Source of the DNA: Eucalyptus grandis
Taxonomy: Eukaryota > Streptophyta > Magnoliopsida > Myrtales > Myrtaceae
Direction: 5' to 3'
DNA: 64,000 nucleotides
NCBI RefSeq assembly: GCF_016545825.1
Contig: NC_052617.1
Location: 54,937,382 to 55,001,381, forward strand
In this document: one piece after another, positions 10,892-21,964 of the stretch
Layout of the letters: each line of letters starts with the position of its first letter
How positions within the stretch are numbered: the stretch's first letter is position 1
Program-made: the position numbers and the translations under genes
Notes under the pieces: generated by a model
The model's database searches: none
What the model saw: the letters and a program-made list of their open reading frames with translations, nothing else
What the model was told of the DNA's origin: nothing

Positions 10892-12133
10892 ATCGACTAT
10901 TTAGATGGTTGGAAAGGGAGCGAATGAGTGGAGTTCGATGAGCTCTGCTCTATTTATCTCCATCATTTCAGCTTGCAGACAAAGGAAAGAATATCGGAAC
11001 CTTCACTTTACTTCAAGAAGATAAATTGAACTACTTTTCTTCTTCTTGTTTCTCCGTCAGGGTCGAGCCGCGAAGAATCTTACAATTCATAAATGCAATC
11101 CACAAAAGTCTGAGTGAAGAAAAAAAAGGAAGGTATCATCACTAGTCTCATTTAAAAGCACATTTGAGGAGTATGAACTAAAGCAAAGAATATCAGTGAC
11201 CTATTTTTCATCAATATGGGGCATTGCTCATGTTCTCCTTCCTGCTTTTGTCTATGGACCACATGAAATGTGATCAATGGTGTCTAGAAGCAAAGAATCA
11301 CCATTTTTCGGATTGAAGTAAAGAATTATCCGATTCCCTTTTAAGATGCAAAATAATGTAGTTGGCCTGAAAGTCATTGCTTGATGCCCCTTGTGATTTA
11401 ATAAATATAATAATCGGTGTTAGATGGCATGAGGGAGATGAACCCAAGAAGGAAATCGTTTGCTTAGGTCAACCAAATTTGTGTTTTAGGTTTATTGGGC
11501 TTGGGAGTAAGTGAAAATTTGTAACTTTATGGAGCACCATGATTCCTTTATAATTTACAAATCTGTCTCAGACATTCACTAAGATCGACTTCAATAACTG
11601 AATCCCCTTCACTTCAAGAAATGAGAACTAACTCCTATACCTCAAAAGCTAATTAACTCAAAATAAGACGATAGTTATTGATATATTTGATTAGTTGTCG
11701 AGTCTACTAGACATTTACCACTCATAAGCATTCGCTATTTATAATGAGAAATGGAAACTCACCAATCTATCGAAAATATTACTTATTGGAAAGCAAATGA
11801 TAGCTACTTGTACATTTTATGCCTCTGAAACTATAAGGTGGATACGGGCGGACGTAGAGATCAAGTCATTACTATACTCTGCAAGAGGTTAGCAACGATT
11901 GACATCATTGGAGTAAATTTTAAATTGATGTACTCGTTGTGGGTGATGAGTTCTTAGTCCACACAACAGGTGCAGTTTATCAATTTTATGTATAGTGAAT
12001 TTGCATATTAAACTTCGATAAAGATCACATGGGCCATGATAAATCAGCTTGAGATTCATATCCTTTGATATACACATGTATAAAGATGTACAACATAATG
12101 AAAGATAGTTCCTTATTACACGTGGACAAATTA
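10892..12133 (-). repeat. Copy 2 of the NLR upstream segment, without an NLR
   Basis: This matches 5833-6030 (as 10,892-11,080) and 6549-7347 (as about 11,380-12,133) in the same orientation. An ATG lies at 10,863-10,861, close to where the NLR start codon would be expected, but the sequence beyond it has no NLR coding similarity. The unshared middle (11,100-11,380) shows no gene. It is probably a partial tandem duplication of the resistance locus, later rearranged. Confidence 0.75.
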
Positions 12134-12427
12134 GGATGCAAATTCTTATGGGTCTTGTTTTAATCCAAAAAATTAATTCCTTGTTCATGTCTACTAAGTT
12201 CAATTGAAACTAAATGATAAATGATTCGGTCATGATTCTCCACTAGATAAGAATAATCACCAAGCTCCAGGAACTTAAAGACCACATCACTCGACAATGC
12301 GGGCGCGGATAACAAATCAGGGAGCCATCACTCCCGAGTCAAAGATGACTTGATTTTTCTTCGGTGCCCGGGTCGTAACATCGGTTAAAGCACTTCAGCA
12401 ATAAATGATCGGGGCCCCTCTTATCGC

Positions 12428-13429
12428 CTATGTAACATAGACACGACGACACGATACGTGACACGACACATTATTTTAAAAAAAAAGTAAAGAATTTCGA
12501 CACGTTAAATATTAAATAAATATTTTTAATTTTAATTAATTTAATTCAAATTTACAAATAAATAAATAAAGAGTTTACAATGAATTTATATTAATAATAT
12601 TAATAAATTTTATTCTGTTTTTTTATTTCATTATCCCAAATTTACATTTATTTTTCGAAATTCCCCCTCCCTCAAATTTACTTTTATTTTTCGAAACCAC
12701 CCCCGCTGCGCCCAAACTTCCCTCGTCTCTTTCCCCCAAATTTTTTTCACTTTTCTTTTCCCTCCCCACCACCTGACAGCCCATCACTTCCCCCTCCCTC
12801 ATGTCACTTTCCCTCCCTCCAACACGCCAAGTCCTTTTTTATTCTTTTCAAAACCCTAGCAGCGCGGCACCGCGCCTTCTTCTCCTCCTCGCATTCTTTT
12901 TTATTATTTTCCTTATCAAAAGTTCAAAACCCTAGCAGCGGGGCGCCTTCTTCTCCTCCTCCTCGCCGCACGACGCCTATCTCCGAAAGCATCGAAGACT
13001 CGATCAAGAAAAGCACCAGCATTCCCCAAAGGAGCGAAAAAGGGAATAACCCAGAAAAAGTTTCAGTGAAAAGGAATCGGAAAAGAAGGCGGAACGCGCG
13101 GTCCCTGTGCACCGAGAGGCTGCACACCGCCGCGAACTCCTCCTCCTCCTCCTCCCCCTTGCCGCTGCCGCTGCTGCCCCACTCGACGACGCCGCCCTCC
13201 CCCACGCGCGCCTCCCTCCTAAAGTTTCTCCTCACGGCCCTCGCCCTCTTTCTCTGGCCGTCTCTCGCCGTCACGGGCTCGCCCTCGCTCGCAGCCTCAT
13301 CTCTACCCCCTCGCCCTCGCCGCCGCCCTCCATTCTCTTCTGGACACGCGTGTCGAAGCATGTCGACAAAAGTTGACCACGTGTTGACAAAAACGCGTGT
13401 CCGATCCGACACGTGTCCGTGCATCATAG
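12428..13429. mobile_element. Putative TIR DNA transposon with 8-bp target duplication
   Basis: The two ends are imperfect inverted copies: CTATG...GACACG at the left and, on the other strand, CTATGATGCACGGACACG at the right. The flanks are CTTATCGC (12,420-12,427) and CTTATCAC (13,430-13,437), a 7/8 match that would suit an 8-bp (hAT-like) target duplication. The inside changes from AT-rich (12,470-12,650) to a GC- and CT-rich stretch with an AAACCCTAGCAGCG block repeated at about 12,850 and 12,932. No transposase is present, so it would be non-autonomous. Open frames on both strands at 12,924-13,500 are compositional. Confidence 0.45.
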
Positions 13430-13437
13430 CTTATCAC

Positions 13438-14023
13438 AACATAATTGCACAAAAGAGCTCACATTCATCCAGAGAGAACGCAGGCAAAGTTGAACATAAA
13501 ACCTCACGTTAACGGCTCTTCTTTTCAGGCTAGTTGCCTTACTTTCTACCCACATTATAACACCTTCAAGCAACATCCATCCTTCTATAAATTTCAAGAC
13601 AGGAGGGGGAACAAGAAGATAGAAATGGATCCCTGTTGAGCGCCTTGAGATAGGAGGATCGCGAAACATGGGTTGCTCGTTGCAGAGAAAAGATTTATAT
13701 CACTAGAAGGGAATGGTCGTCATAGTGGGCCTGAACGATCCACAACCATCGTTGACATGAACGACGATGAGGAAAACATGAAAATGGGCACAATGACGAT
13801 ACTCTCATTCATCAAACGTGGACAAGCACATATCACGTCTTTCCCATCATAAGTTTTAGGAGGAGAATATGAGGCCATTCTGATATAAATGGAAGAGCTT
13901 ATTACAGAAGGAAATATGCCTCGATCAAACTCTGCTACAAAATCTAAAACGCTACCTAACAAACACAACAATGCCGCTGCTGACAATGGCCGACGAAACC
14001 GCAATCTAAATCACTAAAAGTGG
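13438..14023. other. Downstream region of the serine decarboxylase gene
   Basis: Non-coding sequence between the putative transposon and the decarboxylase stop codon. It should include the 3' untranslated region (minus strand). No polyadenylation signal could be singled out with confidence. Confidence 0.4.
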
Positions 14024-14828
14024 TCACTTATGCAGAGCACAACAACAATTCTCAGCCCCTATGTCTACAGCAAGACAAGGAGGCTGGACAGTACCATCTC
14101 TGTACCAAGTTGACCGCTTCTCAATCAATTCATTCACGAAACCGTCCAATTTCTCAATACTAACACTCGGCATCACCACAACGTGAGCAATATTTCCCTC
14201 ACAAGCCAGTTGCCATCTGCGCACGAACTCTTCTTCCGACGGCCGTTCAAATACAACCGTGCTGCTAAGCTCATTTAACATGGCACTTATCCCTGCCTCA
14301 CGAAGACGACCCTTCAGGTAGTGGGCATTTCTAAGGCACTTCTGTACTTCCTTCTGAAACCCTTTGTAACCTTTACGATTGAGTGTGTACCAAAGGAAAA
14401 TAGGAGCGTGGCCATTCCTGCTACCCATGATCGTTGCATCCCTGGAAGCAAGGTATTCAACATTCCTCGAGAGAGCATTTATATGATCCATCCTTGTTAT
14501 TTGAACACCACAAGGCATTGGACATCCCACAAACTTGTGGCCTGAAACACTTACGCTTCCAATGGGCTTCTTGAAAGAAACCTTTGGTGCCTATTCAAAA
14601 AATAAATGACTATGTTAGGGGAACACGTACAAGGAAAAGAAAGCTCTATATGCATGAATAGCCAAACCTAGCTGAAAACAAGAAGAAAGCAATCCAGTCA
14701 TACAACTCATTGCAAAACAAACAATTAATTTGAAATAATGAAATCTCCATAAACACCAGGTATTTAGATAACTTACAACTTGGACCGATATAAATCTCTG
14801 GAAAAGAAATCTAAACTACACAAACACA

Positions 14829-14896
<68 letters not shown>

Positions 14897-16861
14897 CATG
14901 AAAATCTCTTTTCGACACAATACAATTTCTCTCCCTATCTAAAGAGAGTAAAACAACTCTTATCCTTCCAGTCTTCTTCAAAAATAGTAACATGAATATC
15001 AAATCACCTACCCGTTTGACGAAAGGCATCATGAGTCCAAATAAAGCTCCATCACAATGTATGTAGAATCTATCATGTGTAAACCCACTTTCTTCGAGAG
15101 TTTTTATAATGAGATCAAGGTCATCTACAGCTCCTTTGACAGTTGTTCCTTCAAAAGAAAATAAATCATTTAGCTAAAAACTTCATGATCTGCACGTTTA
15201 CAACATACACCCTATATAAACAGAATGCATGAGCCTTACATGCGGAGATAAGAGGAGAATATAGATACCTATATTAGCATTGATGATAGCAGGCTTATCC
15301 TTGTTAGCAAGTAGTTTGTCTTTAAAATCCGCGCAGTCAATTTCCCCAGAAACCAGAGTTGCTACTTTAACACATTCCATTCTATACATACGTGCTGCCT
15401 TAAAAACAGAATAATGCGACTCCCGTGATGCATATAGAATTCCATCAGGAAAAACTTCCCTCCTGCACATTCAAGGTTGCCATCATTTCAGTCTTCTCGT
15501 CAAGTTTGCTTTATGTACACAGCATGAATAATGCAGTAAATTTCTGTCATTTACTTACCCCACTAAGATCCCATGAAGATTGCCTTCAGTCCCGCAGTTT
15601 GTAATATAACCCCAGTAATCACTTTTCTCAATTTCCCACAGACGAGCAAACCAATCCAGCACACCAACTTCAAACTGTCTTGAGTGCACTCCATAGTTGC
15701 TCTCAATAAATGGATCCCCAAGGTTATTGATTGAGAAGTGCTGCAACTGTGCCAACGCCCCATAATCGAAGTCCAGATTGTAAGGATAGCCTGCGCCAGA
15801 CATTAAAATGCCAGTTAGAACTGCACAAAGTTCACACTCATACATTAGTTCTGTCTCCAAACAATGCATATAGTTGATAAAGTGTAGAATTCCGGAGCAA
15901 CAAAGTGTCCATATTCCAACAGATGCAGAGTACATGAGTGCAAACATGATGAGAATGTTCACTAGCTTTAAATTTGTTAGACTAAACAGGGCATCTTCAT
16001 CCAAACAACATACTACTACAGTGAAACTATTCTCCTGAAAAATCAGAGAACTTCCAGATATTAAGTCAGCTTCCACCGTTAGCCATCCAAATTAGATAGA
16101 CAATTGAAGCCAAGAATTATGTTTTTGTACCCCCACAGTTGCATCTAAGGCTAGCCAAAGACAAGGAATTGACGACAACTTACAGCCGATAGTAAGTAGA
16201 AGGAAAACATCACCCCCAAAACAAGCATAAGAAACAAATTCTGCTATATAAATATAGACAAGACAAAATGTTCGCCCCGCAAATTGTGGTTGGTAAAGAT
16301 AAAATGATTCGCCGAATCAACCCCCCGTTTGAAAGATCAAGCGCCTACAATTCCAGCGATAACCAACACAACCAAACGGCAATTTTTTGGGCAGACTCAT
16401 TAAATCAAAAGAAATGGGGGAAAAGCAGCAAAGTTTCCTGAAATGGATCGATCGTCAGCGACCGTCGGAAGTCCACCGTAGCCACAGACAAAAGAAACCG
16501 GGCAAATCCAAGAGCAAAAGCGCCAGATCAGAAGAGAAAAGCCAAGAGATATTTTACCCAAATGCTGCTTGGTCCTCTCCACGAGCGTCTTCCGGTACCG
16601 CGCCAGGACGCCGGCCATGTAGGCGTCCTTGTCGCCGGTGAACTCGTCGTTGGCGTCGGGCTCCTCGATGGCCAGGCACGTGGTGTGCACGTTCCTCCCC
16701 AGCACGATCTCCCTCTTCCCGCCGTCGCCGGCGGCGGCCGCGGCCTTCCCTCCTCCGACCCCATTACCGTTAAGCTCGGCCACCGCCGCCGGCAGGGGCT
16801 CGGGCGCCACCGCCGCCGGGTTGAACGCCTCCGCCAAGACCTTCGCGCCGCCGTTCATCAT
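14024..16861 (-). CDS. SDC: Serine decarboxylase, five coding exons
   Basis: Pyridoxal-phosphate group II decarboxylase that converts serine to ethanolamine, feeding phosphatidylethanolamine and choline synthesis; it closely matches Arabidopsis SDC (At1g43710) as I recall it. Coding exons (minus): 16861-16558, 15790-15559, 15462-15269, 15148-15012 and 14590-14024. All introns are GT...AG and the phases agree, giving 477 residues against about 482 in Arabidopsis. Family blocks: [20 protein letters not shown] in exon 1, [15 protein letters not shown] and [16 protein letters not shown] in exon 2, [18 protein letters not shown] in exon 3, [19 protein letters not shown] in exon 4, and [15 protein letters not shown] in exon 5, where Lys308 should bind the cofactor. 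The start ATG at 16,861 gives an N-terminus of typical length ([15 protein letters not shown]). The frame stays open upstream, but that part looks like leader with its own intron. Intron 4 holds a long AT/AG microsatellite. Confidence 0.93.
14828..14892. repeat. (AT)n(AG)n compound microsatellite
   Basis: About ten AT units pass directly into about twenty AG units, inside intron 4 of the serine decarboxylase gene. Likely length-polymorphic. Confidence 0.95.
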
Positions 16862-16876
16862 CTCCACCTCGAGGCC

Positions 16877-16978
16877 CTGAATGTAACCCAAAAATGAGAG
16901 GCGAGAAAAAGGGAGAACTCGCTCAAAGACGAGACATTCATGCAGCACAGAAGAGAGAGAAAGAAGAGAGAGAGAGAC
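16877..16978 (-). other. Probable 5'-leader intron of SDC
   Basis: On the minus strand, TTTCAG|GTCTCTCT at 16,978 gives a donor and TTACATTCAG|GG at 16,877 an acceptor, 15 bases before the first ATG. The intron is CT-rich at its 5' end. It is inferred from splice-site form only; the reading frame is open through it, so an unspliced longer N-terminus is not excluded. Confidence 0.5.
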
Positions 16979-17071
16979 CTGAAACGCAAGCGGCGGGATC
17001 GCTGCTTCAGCTTGAAGAGAGAGAAAGAGAGAGTGAGAGAAAGAGAGGAGGAGAACTGAGATCGCGCCCGC

Positions 17072-17078
17072 ATTTATA
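17072..17078 (-). promoter_or_regulatory. TATA box of the SDC gene
   Basis: TATAAAT on the minus strand at 17,078-17,072, about 210 bases upstream of the start codon, followed by the CT-rich leader common in plant housekeeping genes. Confidence 0.6.
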
Positions 17079-17083
17079 GGCAT

Positions 17084-19718
17084 GAAAAATGAAGCCCTTC
17101 GACTTTCTTCCCCGCTGTCTTTTCATCGGCAAGCCCTTCGAGTTTGCTTATTTATTTTTTCGCCCCCATTCTTATTAATTTTTTTTTTTGTCTCGTTGCG
17201 TTGGGCAGTCGCCGGCCGCCACGCGCGACCGTTTAACTTTCGCAGCAGCTACCCTTGTGATAGCTCGCGCGTACGGTTCCACGCGTTTTAGAATTACTCG
17301 CGTTGGATTTTGATTTTCTGTTCTTTTCTTTTTTTTCCGGAGAGGCCGTTTTTATATTTTCGATTGACATGAAGCTTTACCAATGTACGGATCGGGAAAG
17401 CCTCACGTGTGCGTGAATTTTCTAGACAATTCGAAGGTTTGTGATTCAATCGAGAAGAGAATGCGCATCGAAAAGCATTCTAAAGTTTAGGTATGCTTAA
17501 GAGTAGGTATGCTTAAGAGGGATGGAATTGTGTTAAGTTTGACTCGGGCTAGTCACCTAAAATTAAGACAGATTTTATTTAATTTTTTTTGAAATAGAAC
17601 ATACCATATTTGTTATGATTTAAATTATCGTCACATTTTGGAGGTTAATATTCTAATCTTTTATATAATTTATAGGCTTGAACATAAAGAGCGGACTACT
17701 TAAAAATTCACAAAACATCTAACTAGCATCTTGAGGTGTCGAAACTAAATCAAACAGAACTTTCTTGCATTTTTTGTTCAATTTGGGTTTTCTATTTCGA
17801 TTTGGATAGTTTCAGTTTGGTATCGAATGGAACTAAAAGTCACCCCTCTTACTACCATTACAATTTTCTAGGAGTGATTGATTCTTGGGTGATCCTATAG
17901 AACCAGTCACTTATTTCATTTATTGGGGCCTTTGACGTTTCTTCTCTTTTTCCTTTATTCCCAGGCAAATCCCTCTCTTAACGTTACAATTTACTATGGG
18001 TGATCCCGGATCGACCGGTCTTGTCCGGTTCCCGAACGGTTCAATAGGACCGGTCGCTTGCTCTATTTAAAATGCGAACGGCGAATTAAAGCTCTACCTC
18101 CAGCGGGACGTTTCCAAGCTTGCCTCAGTCCCACCCCCGACGCTCTTCGCCACGCACTCGTCTTATCGATCGCTCCAACAGCCATCCAGGGATTCCAAGT
18201 GCGACCTGGTGTGCTTGCGCAGGAACCCAAGTACACCTTCATCTCGCTCCGTCGCTCGACGAATTCTTCTGCGACGTGACCCTGTTCGAGCCTCACGAGG
18301 AGCACGCGCTGGGGTACCGCAATGCGAGCTTGGAGACACCCCGAGAAGCTCGTGACGAGCAAAAACCAGAAAATGGCTCAGAGAAATGGAATTTTTTACC
18401 TAAACTGCGAATGACAAAGCTCGAAAAGTAGAAGGATAGAGAGACAAGAGCGACTGGGAACAAATGAAGAGGGACTGCTCTTGTGAGCTATAAGGACGAG
18501 CGAGATGGACGGGAAAGAGGCGAGAGGGAAAGGCGGCAGAAGCAGAGAGGGGACTTCTTCTTCTTTTTTGGGGGGGCTCAAAAAGCAGAGGGGAATTTGG
18601 AAAGAGAGGGGAAAGACTAAAAGCAAAGAGCATTAGGGTTCTTTTTTTTTTTTAAGTCTTAAGATATATTTAAACAAATTAAAAATAATAATCAGTACTG
18701 TTTGGTAATTCTACTCCCAAAATCAGAGACTGGACTAAAAATTACCCACCAATTTTGATTTTATAGAACTAGACCGGTCCTCCTAAAAACAGTTCAGAAC
18801 AACCGATCCGATCAGTTCCTGATCTAGATGGTTCCCATTGCTTATCATTGCAATTTTCACAAACCCTCCCTTTTTTTCGCTAAACCTCTTGTTAATATCA
18901 CAAAAAAAAAAAAACAAATCGAAAAATCGAAAAGTTTTCAATACAAGTCACGATTTCAAAGCTAACCGGTTCGCCCGCATGGTTGACAAGGCTACCAGCA
19001 TCACAAAGCAGTTAATATTTTACTTTGATATTTATGCTTCTTCCTTTTTTGTGGGGCTGTTTGGAAATCAAGTAGCCTTGCAGCTAAGTCCCCTTGGCAA
19101 ATCCATACAAAAACAAACACGTCCTTCCCCACTATTCAAATTGGACACCGACGATGTCGATGGCGAATGCAACCGGGACGGAAAATTCTCGTCTCTGACC
19201 GAACGCGAAAGCCCCACTTCGAGTCCTGGACTCGCGATGTTTCTTCGAGGTCGGGCCTACCTCGCTCAAGATATTTTCTCCTTCGAAGGGAGCAAACGCA
19301 AACGTGAAATTGGATTCTGGCCTCCTAGATATTTGCTCCAATCGGCTGTACGCTGCCAGAGGAGGAAAAAAATCGCCATTCAAAACTTGATGACCTCCAT
19401 GTTCTAATGTCACGTTAAAATCGTACAAACGCCCCCTTCTATATCACATAATTCATGTACTATCTTTTTTGTAATTCACTACTCTTATGACACTTAAACT
19501 TTTAATTTATTCGATATAATTCTGAACTTTTGGTATATATTCAACTTAATTTCTAGATTATATGAAAATATTTAATACTGTCATTTAATTAATTCAAGTT
19601 TAAAAATAATATTGAATATATTTATATAATGCATGGATTAAATCGAACTTATACCAAAATTTTAAATATTATATTTAATCATTTAAAAATTCAGAGATTA
19701 TATTGTATATTAAGATAG
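17084..19718. other. Intergenic, with a possible inverted-repeat element
   Basis: No supportable gene. Between about 17,995 and 18,840 the ends look like degenerate inverted copies rich in GACCGGTC/CCGGTT words (left about 18,001-18,060, right about 18,770-18,838) around a GC-rich core at 18,080-18,370. This could be a non-autonomous DNA element with captured sequence, but the match is only moderate. A plus-strand frame at 18,838-19,407 has no recognisable domain and skewed composition. 19,440-19,715 is AT-rich and resembles the outer arms of the element at 59.9 kb. Confidence 0.35.
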
Positions 19719-20205
19719 GGGTTAATACCTAAAAATCATAAAATGGTACATATGTGACAAATTTACTCCAAACTATTTTTTTGATTATGAAAAACCCCAA
19801 ACTGATACAAACGTGACAAATTTACTTCGACTGACCAAAAAAAACCAAAAAAATATGACATTTATGATAAATTTATCCAAAACTAATTTATTCAACTGTA
19901 AAATACCCAAACCGATAAATTTGTGACAAATATACATATGCTAAATTGGATTAATATCACAAAAAAATCACAAAAATTATAAATTGCGACAAACGGAACG
20001 TAAAATCTCAAATTAGTATATCAGTCAACTGTCACGTGTCATTTAATTTAATAATTAAACAGTTAAATGGTAAATTTGTCATAAATGTATCAATTTTTAG
20101 TAAATTTATTAAATGTATATTAGTTTGAGATTTTTTGTAGTAAAAAAAAATTTGAAGTAAATTTATGACAAATATAATAATTTAAAATTTTTAGGGTATC
20201 AACCC
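19719..20205. mobile_element. MITE of the GGG...AATACC family
   Basis: A 487-bp AT-rich element whose ends are long imperfect inverted repeats: GGGTTAATACCTAAAAATC at the left and, on the opposite strand, GGGTTGATACCCTAAAAATT at the right, each followed by words like TGACAAATTTACT. It is clearly related to the copy at 60,134-60,540. The flanks here (TTAAGATAG / TTATCTTAA) are not a direct repeat. No coding capacity. Confidence 0.7.
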
Positions 20206-20616
20206 TTATCTTAAAAGTTTTGGACTCCTGTTTAAGAATCATTCGAGTCGATTTTTTTTATAGAAATGTTAGAACGCGTGACGCAAGCAGTCTTGTCGCG
20301 TCATCTGTCAGATACTCCGAATTCCGTGCAAACGTGGGAAAAGGAAAAACGAATGGAAACGAGGCCTCCACGTGAAACGACCTCGTCCGGAACTACACGA
20401 CACGGCGGGAATCGCAAAATCCAACGGCCCCCATCCGGACAGCTCAGCGTGGGGCCGGGGGTTGTCGGCAGGGATCGATTAAACATTGAAGAGGATCAGA
20501 TTCCGGTGGGCCCCGCGCTCGTGGGGAATAGTGATTTTAATCGATCCCGAATCTCATCAATCGGGTGGACCCCACCGCGATGACGTGGAGCCCCCGCTCT
20601 TTTTTTGGCCCTATCT
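20206..20616. other. Intergenic, moderately GC-rich
   Basis: No gene recognised. The stretch 20,270-20,600 is richer in GC and CpG than its surroundings and has short open frames on both strands without domain similarity. It could be the relic of a promoter or gene edge. Confidence 0.3.
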
Positions 20617-21397
20617 TCCGTCTATTTCGGCTTCTTCACGTTTCTCTGAAGACCATCTCCCATTTGTTTTTCCTTCTTGGATAAGGCAAAGAATAATTAA
20701 GGCCAGCTCCGATTACTTAATTTTTGGTTTCCCAAAAAAAAAAAAATTCTGAAATTGATTATCTAATATGCTAAATAACAAAATTAGAGTATTTAATTCG
20801 AGTTTAGTCGTTTAGAAAGAATAACCCAAGTTTGGACGGCGCCCAAATATTTCCCTAAAAGAGTGAGACATAGATTGAAAGGAAAGACTCGACTTCGTGA
20901 TTATTATTGTGATTAGGCTTTGCAGTCATGTCATTTTCAATTTTTCAATAATTGAAGTTCCATTATGGATGTTTTTGATTAAATAAAATAAGTTGTATGA
21001 CGTCGTGTATTCCGTCTTTCTCGGCTCTTTCGCCTTTGTCTTAAGACTGGCTCCTATTTGTTTTTTCCTTCTTGGATAAGGCAAAGAATAAAAATCAAGA
21101 CTAGCTCCGATTACTTGATCTTTGGTTTTCAAACAAAATTTCTAAATTTGATTATCTAGGATGCTAAATAACAAAATTAGAGTATTTAATTTGAATTTAG
21201 TTGTATAGAAAGAACAAGATGAGTTTGGACGATGCTCAAATATTTACTAAAACAACGACATGTAGATAAAAAAAAAGCGACTTGGCTTTATGGTTATTAT
21301 TGTGATTAGACTTCGCGGTCTAGTCATTTGCAATAAATGAAGTCCCACGAGGATGTTGGGATATAAATAAAGAAATTGCATAATGTGATATATTTTA
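20617..21397. repeat. Tandem duplication, two ~394-bp copies
   Basis: 20,617-21,010 and 21,011 to about 21,397 are direct neighbours with the same sequence order: TCCGTCT...TCGGCT, TTCCTTCTTGGATAAGGCAA, GCTCCGATTACTT, ATGCTAAATAACAAAATTAG and ATTATTGTGATTAG recur at an offset of about 394. Many substitutions separate them, so the duplication is old. The function is unknown and no coding sequence is seen. Confidence 0.85.
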
Positions 21398-21964
21398 TTT
21401 GTTATATGAAGTTAATTAAGGAAAGAAAACCCTAAAATTTATGTTGTACATCAATTTTGAAAGTCCTACAAAACAATCAAAAAGGGAAATCAAATTGATT
21501 ATTCACCATAAATGATGAAAAGATATGTTAAGTAAGGTAAAAGCTAGGTAGCCTTACAAAATGGAAAGCAAGGTCCAATGCATCTAGATGAACATGTGAA
21601 GAACGATGTGCAGATATCACAAGTGACACCCCAATCTTTAAGACATGGAGTCATATTTGTATCGCTTTGCCAAAGGCTCGTCTCCTTATAGGAGGCATTG
21701 CCGCGAGGTGGGGTCTATCTCATACCTAGCTACAATATTCCCATATTATGTCATGTAGGTAGGCCAAAGTCTCACATCGTTCAATATAAATGAATGGGTC
21801 TATTTGTTTGAAGGAAAAATGTTTCTAAAGAATTATTTTCTAACTTTTCGATATATGATTGACGGAAAACTAATCAATCTACAAAAAAAAAACATTTTTC
21901 ATGAACTGAAAATAACGGGCTTGGATGAAAAATGTTTTTCATAAGTAGGAAATCAGTTTCCTTA
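21398..21964. other. Intergenic
   Basis: AT-rich sequence, no gene seen. It contains low-complexity runs and leads into the satellite array. Confidence 0.35.

Noticed and set aside
16862..17083. N-terminal extension of serine decarboxylase by 74 residues
   Set aside because: The extension is Ser/Leu/Phe-rich from CT repeats, starts at the TATA box, and is not seen in the family; the ATG at 16,861 gives the normal length.
18838..19407. 189-codon plus-strand frame
   Set aside because: Begins in poly-purine low-complexity sequence, has no recognisable domain, and no splice or promoter context.
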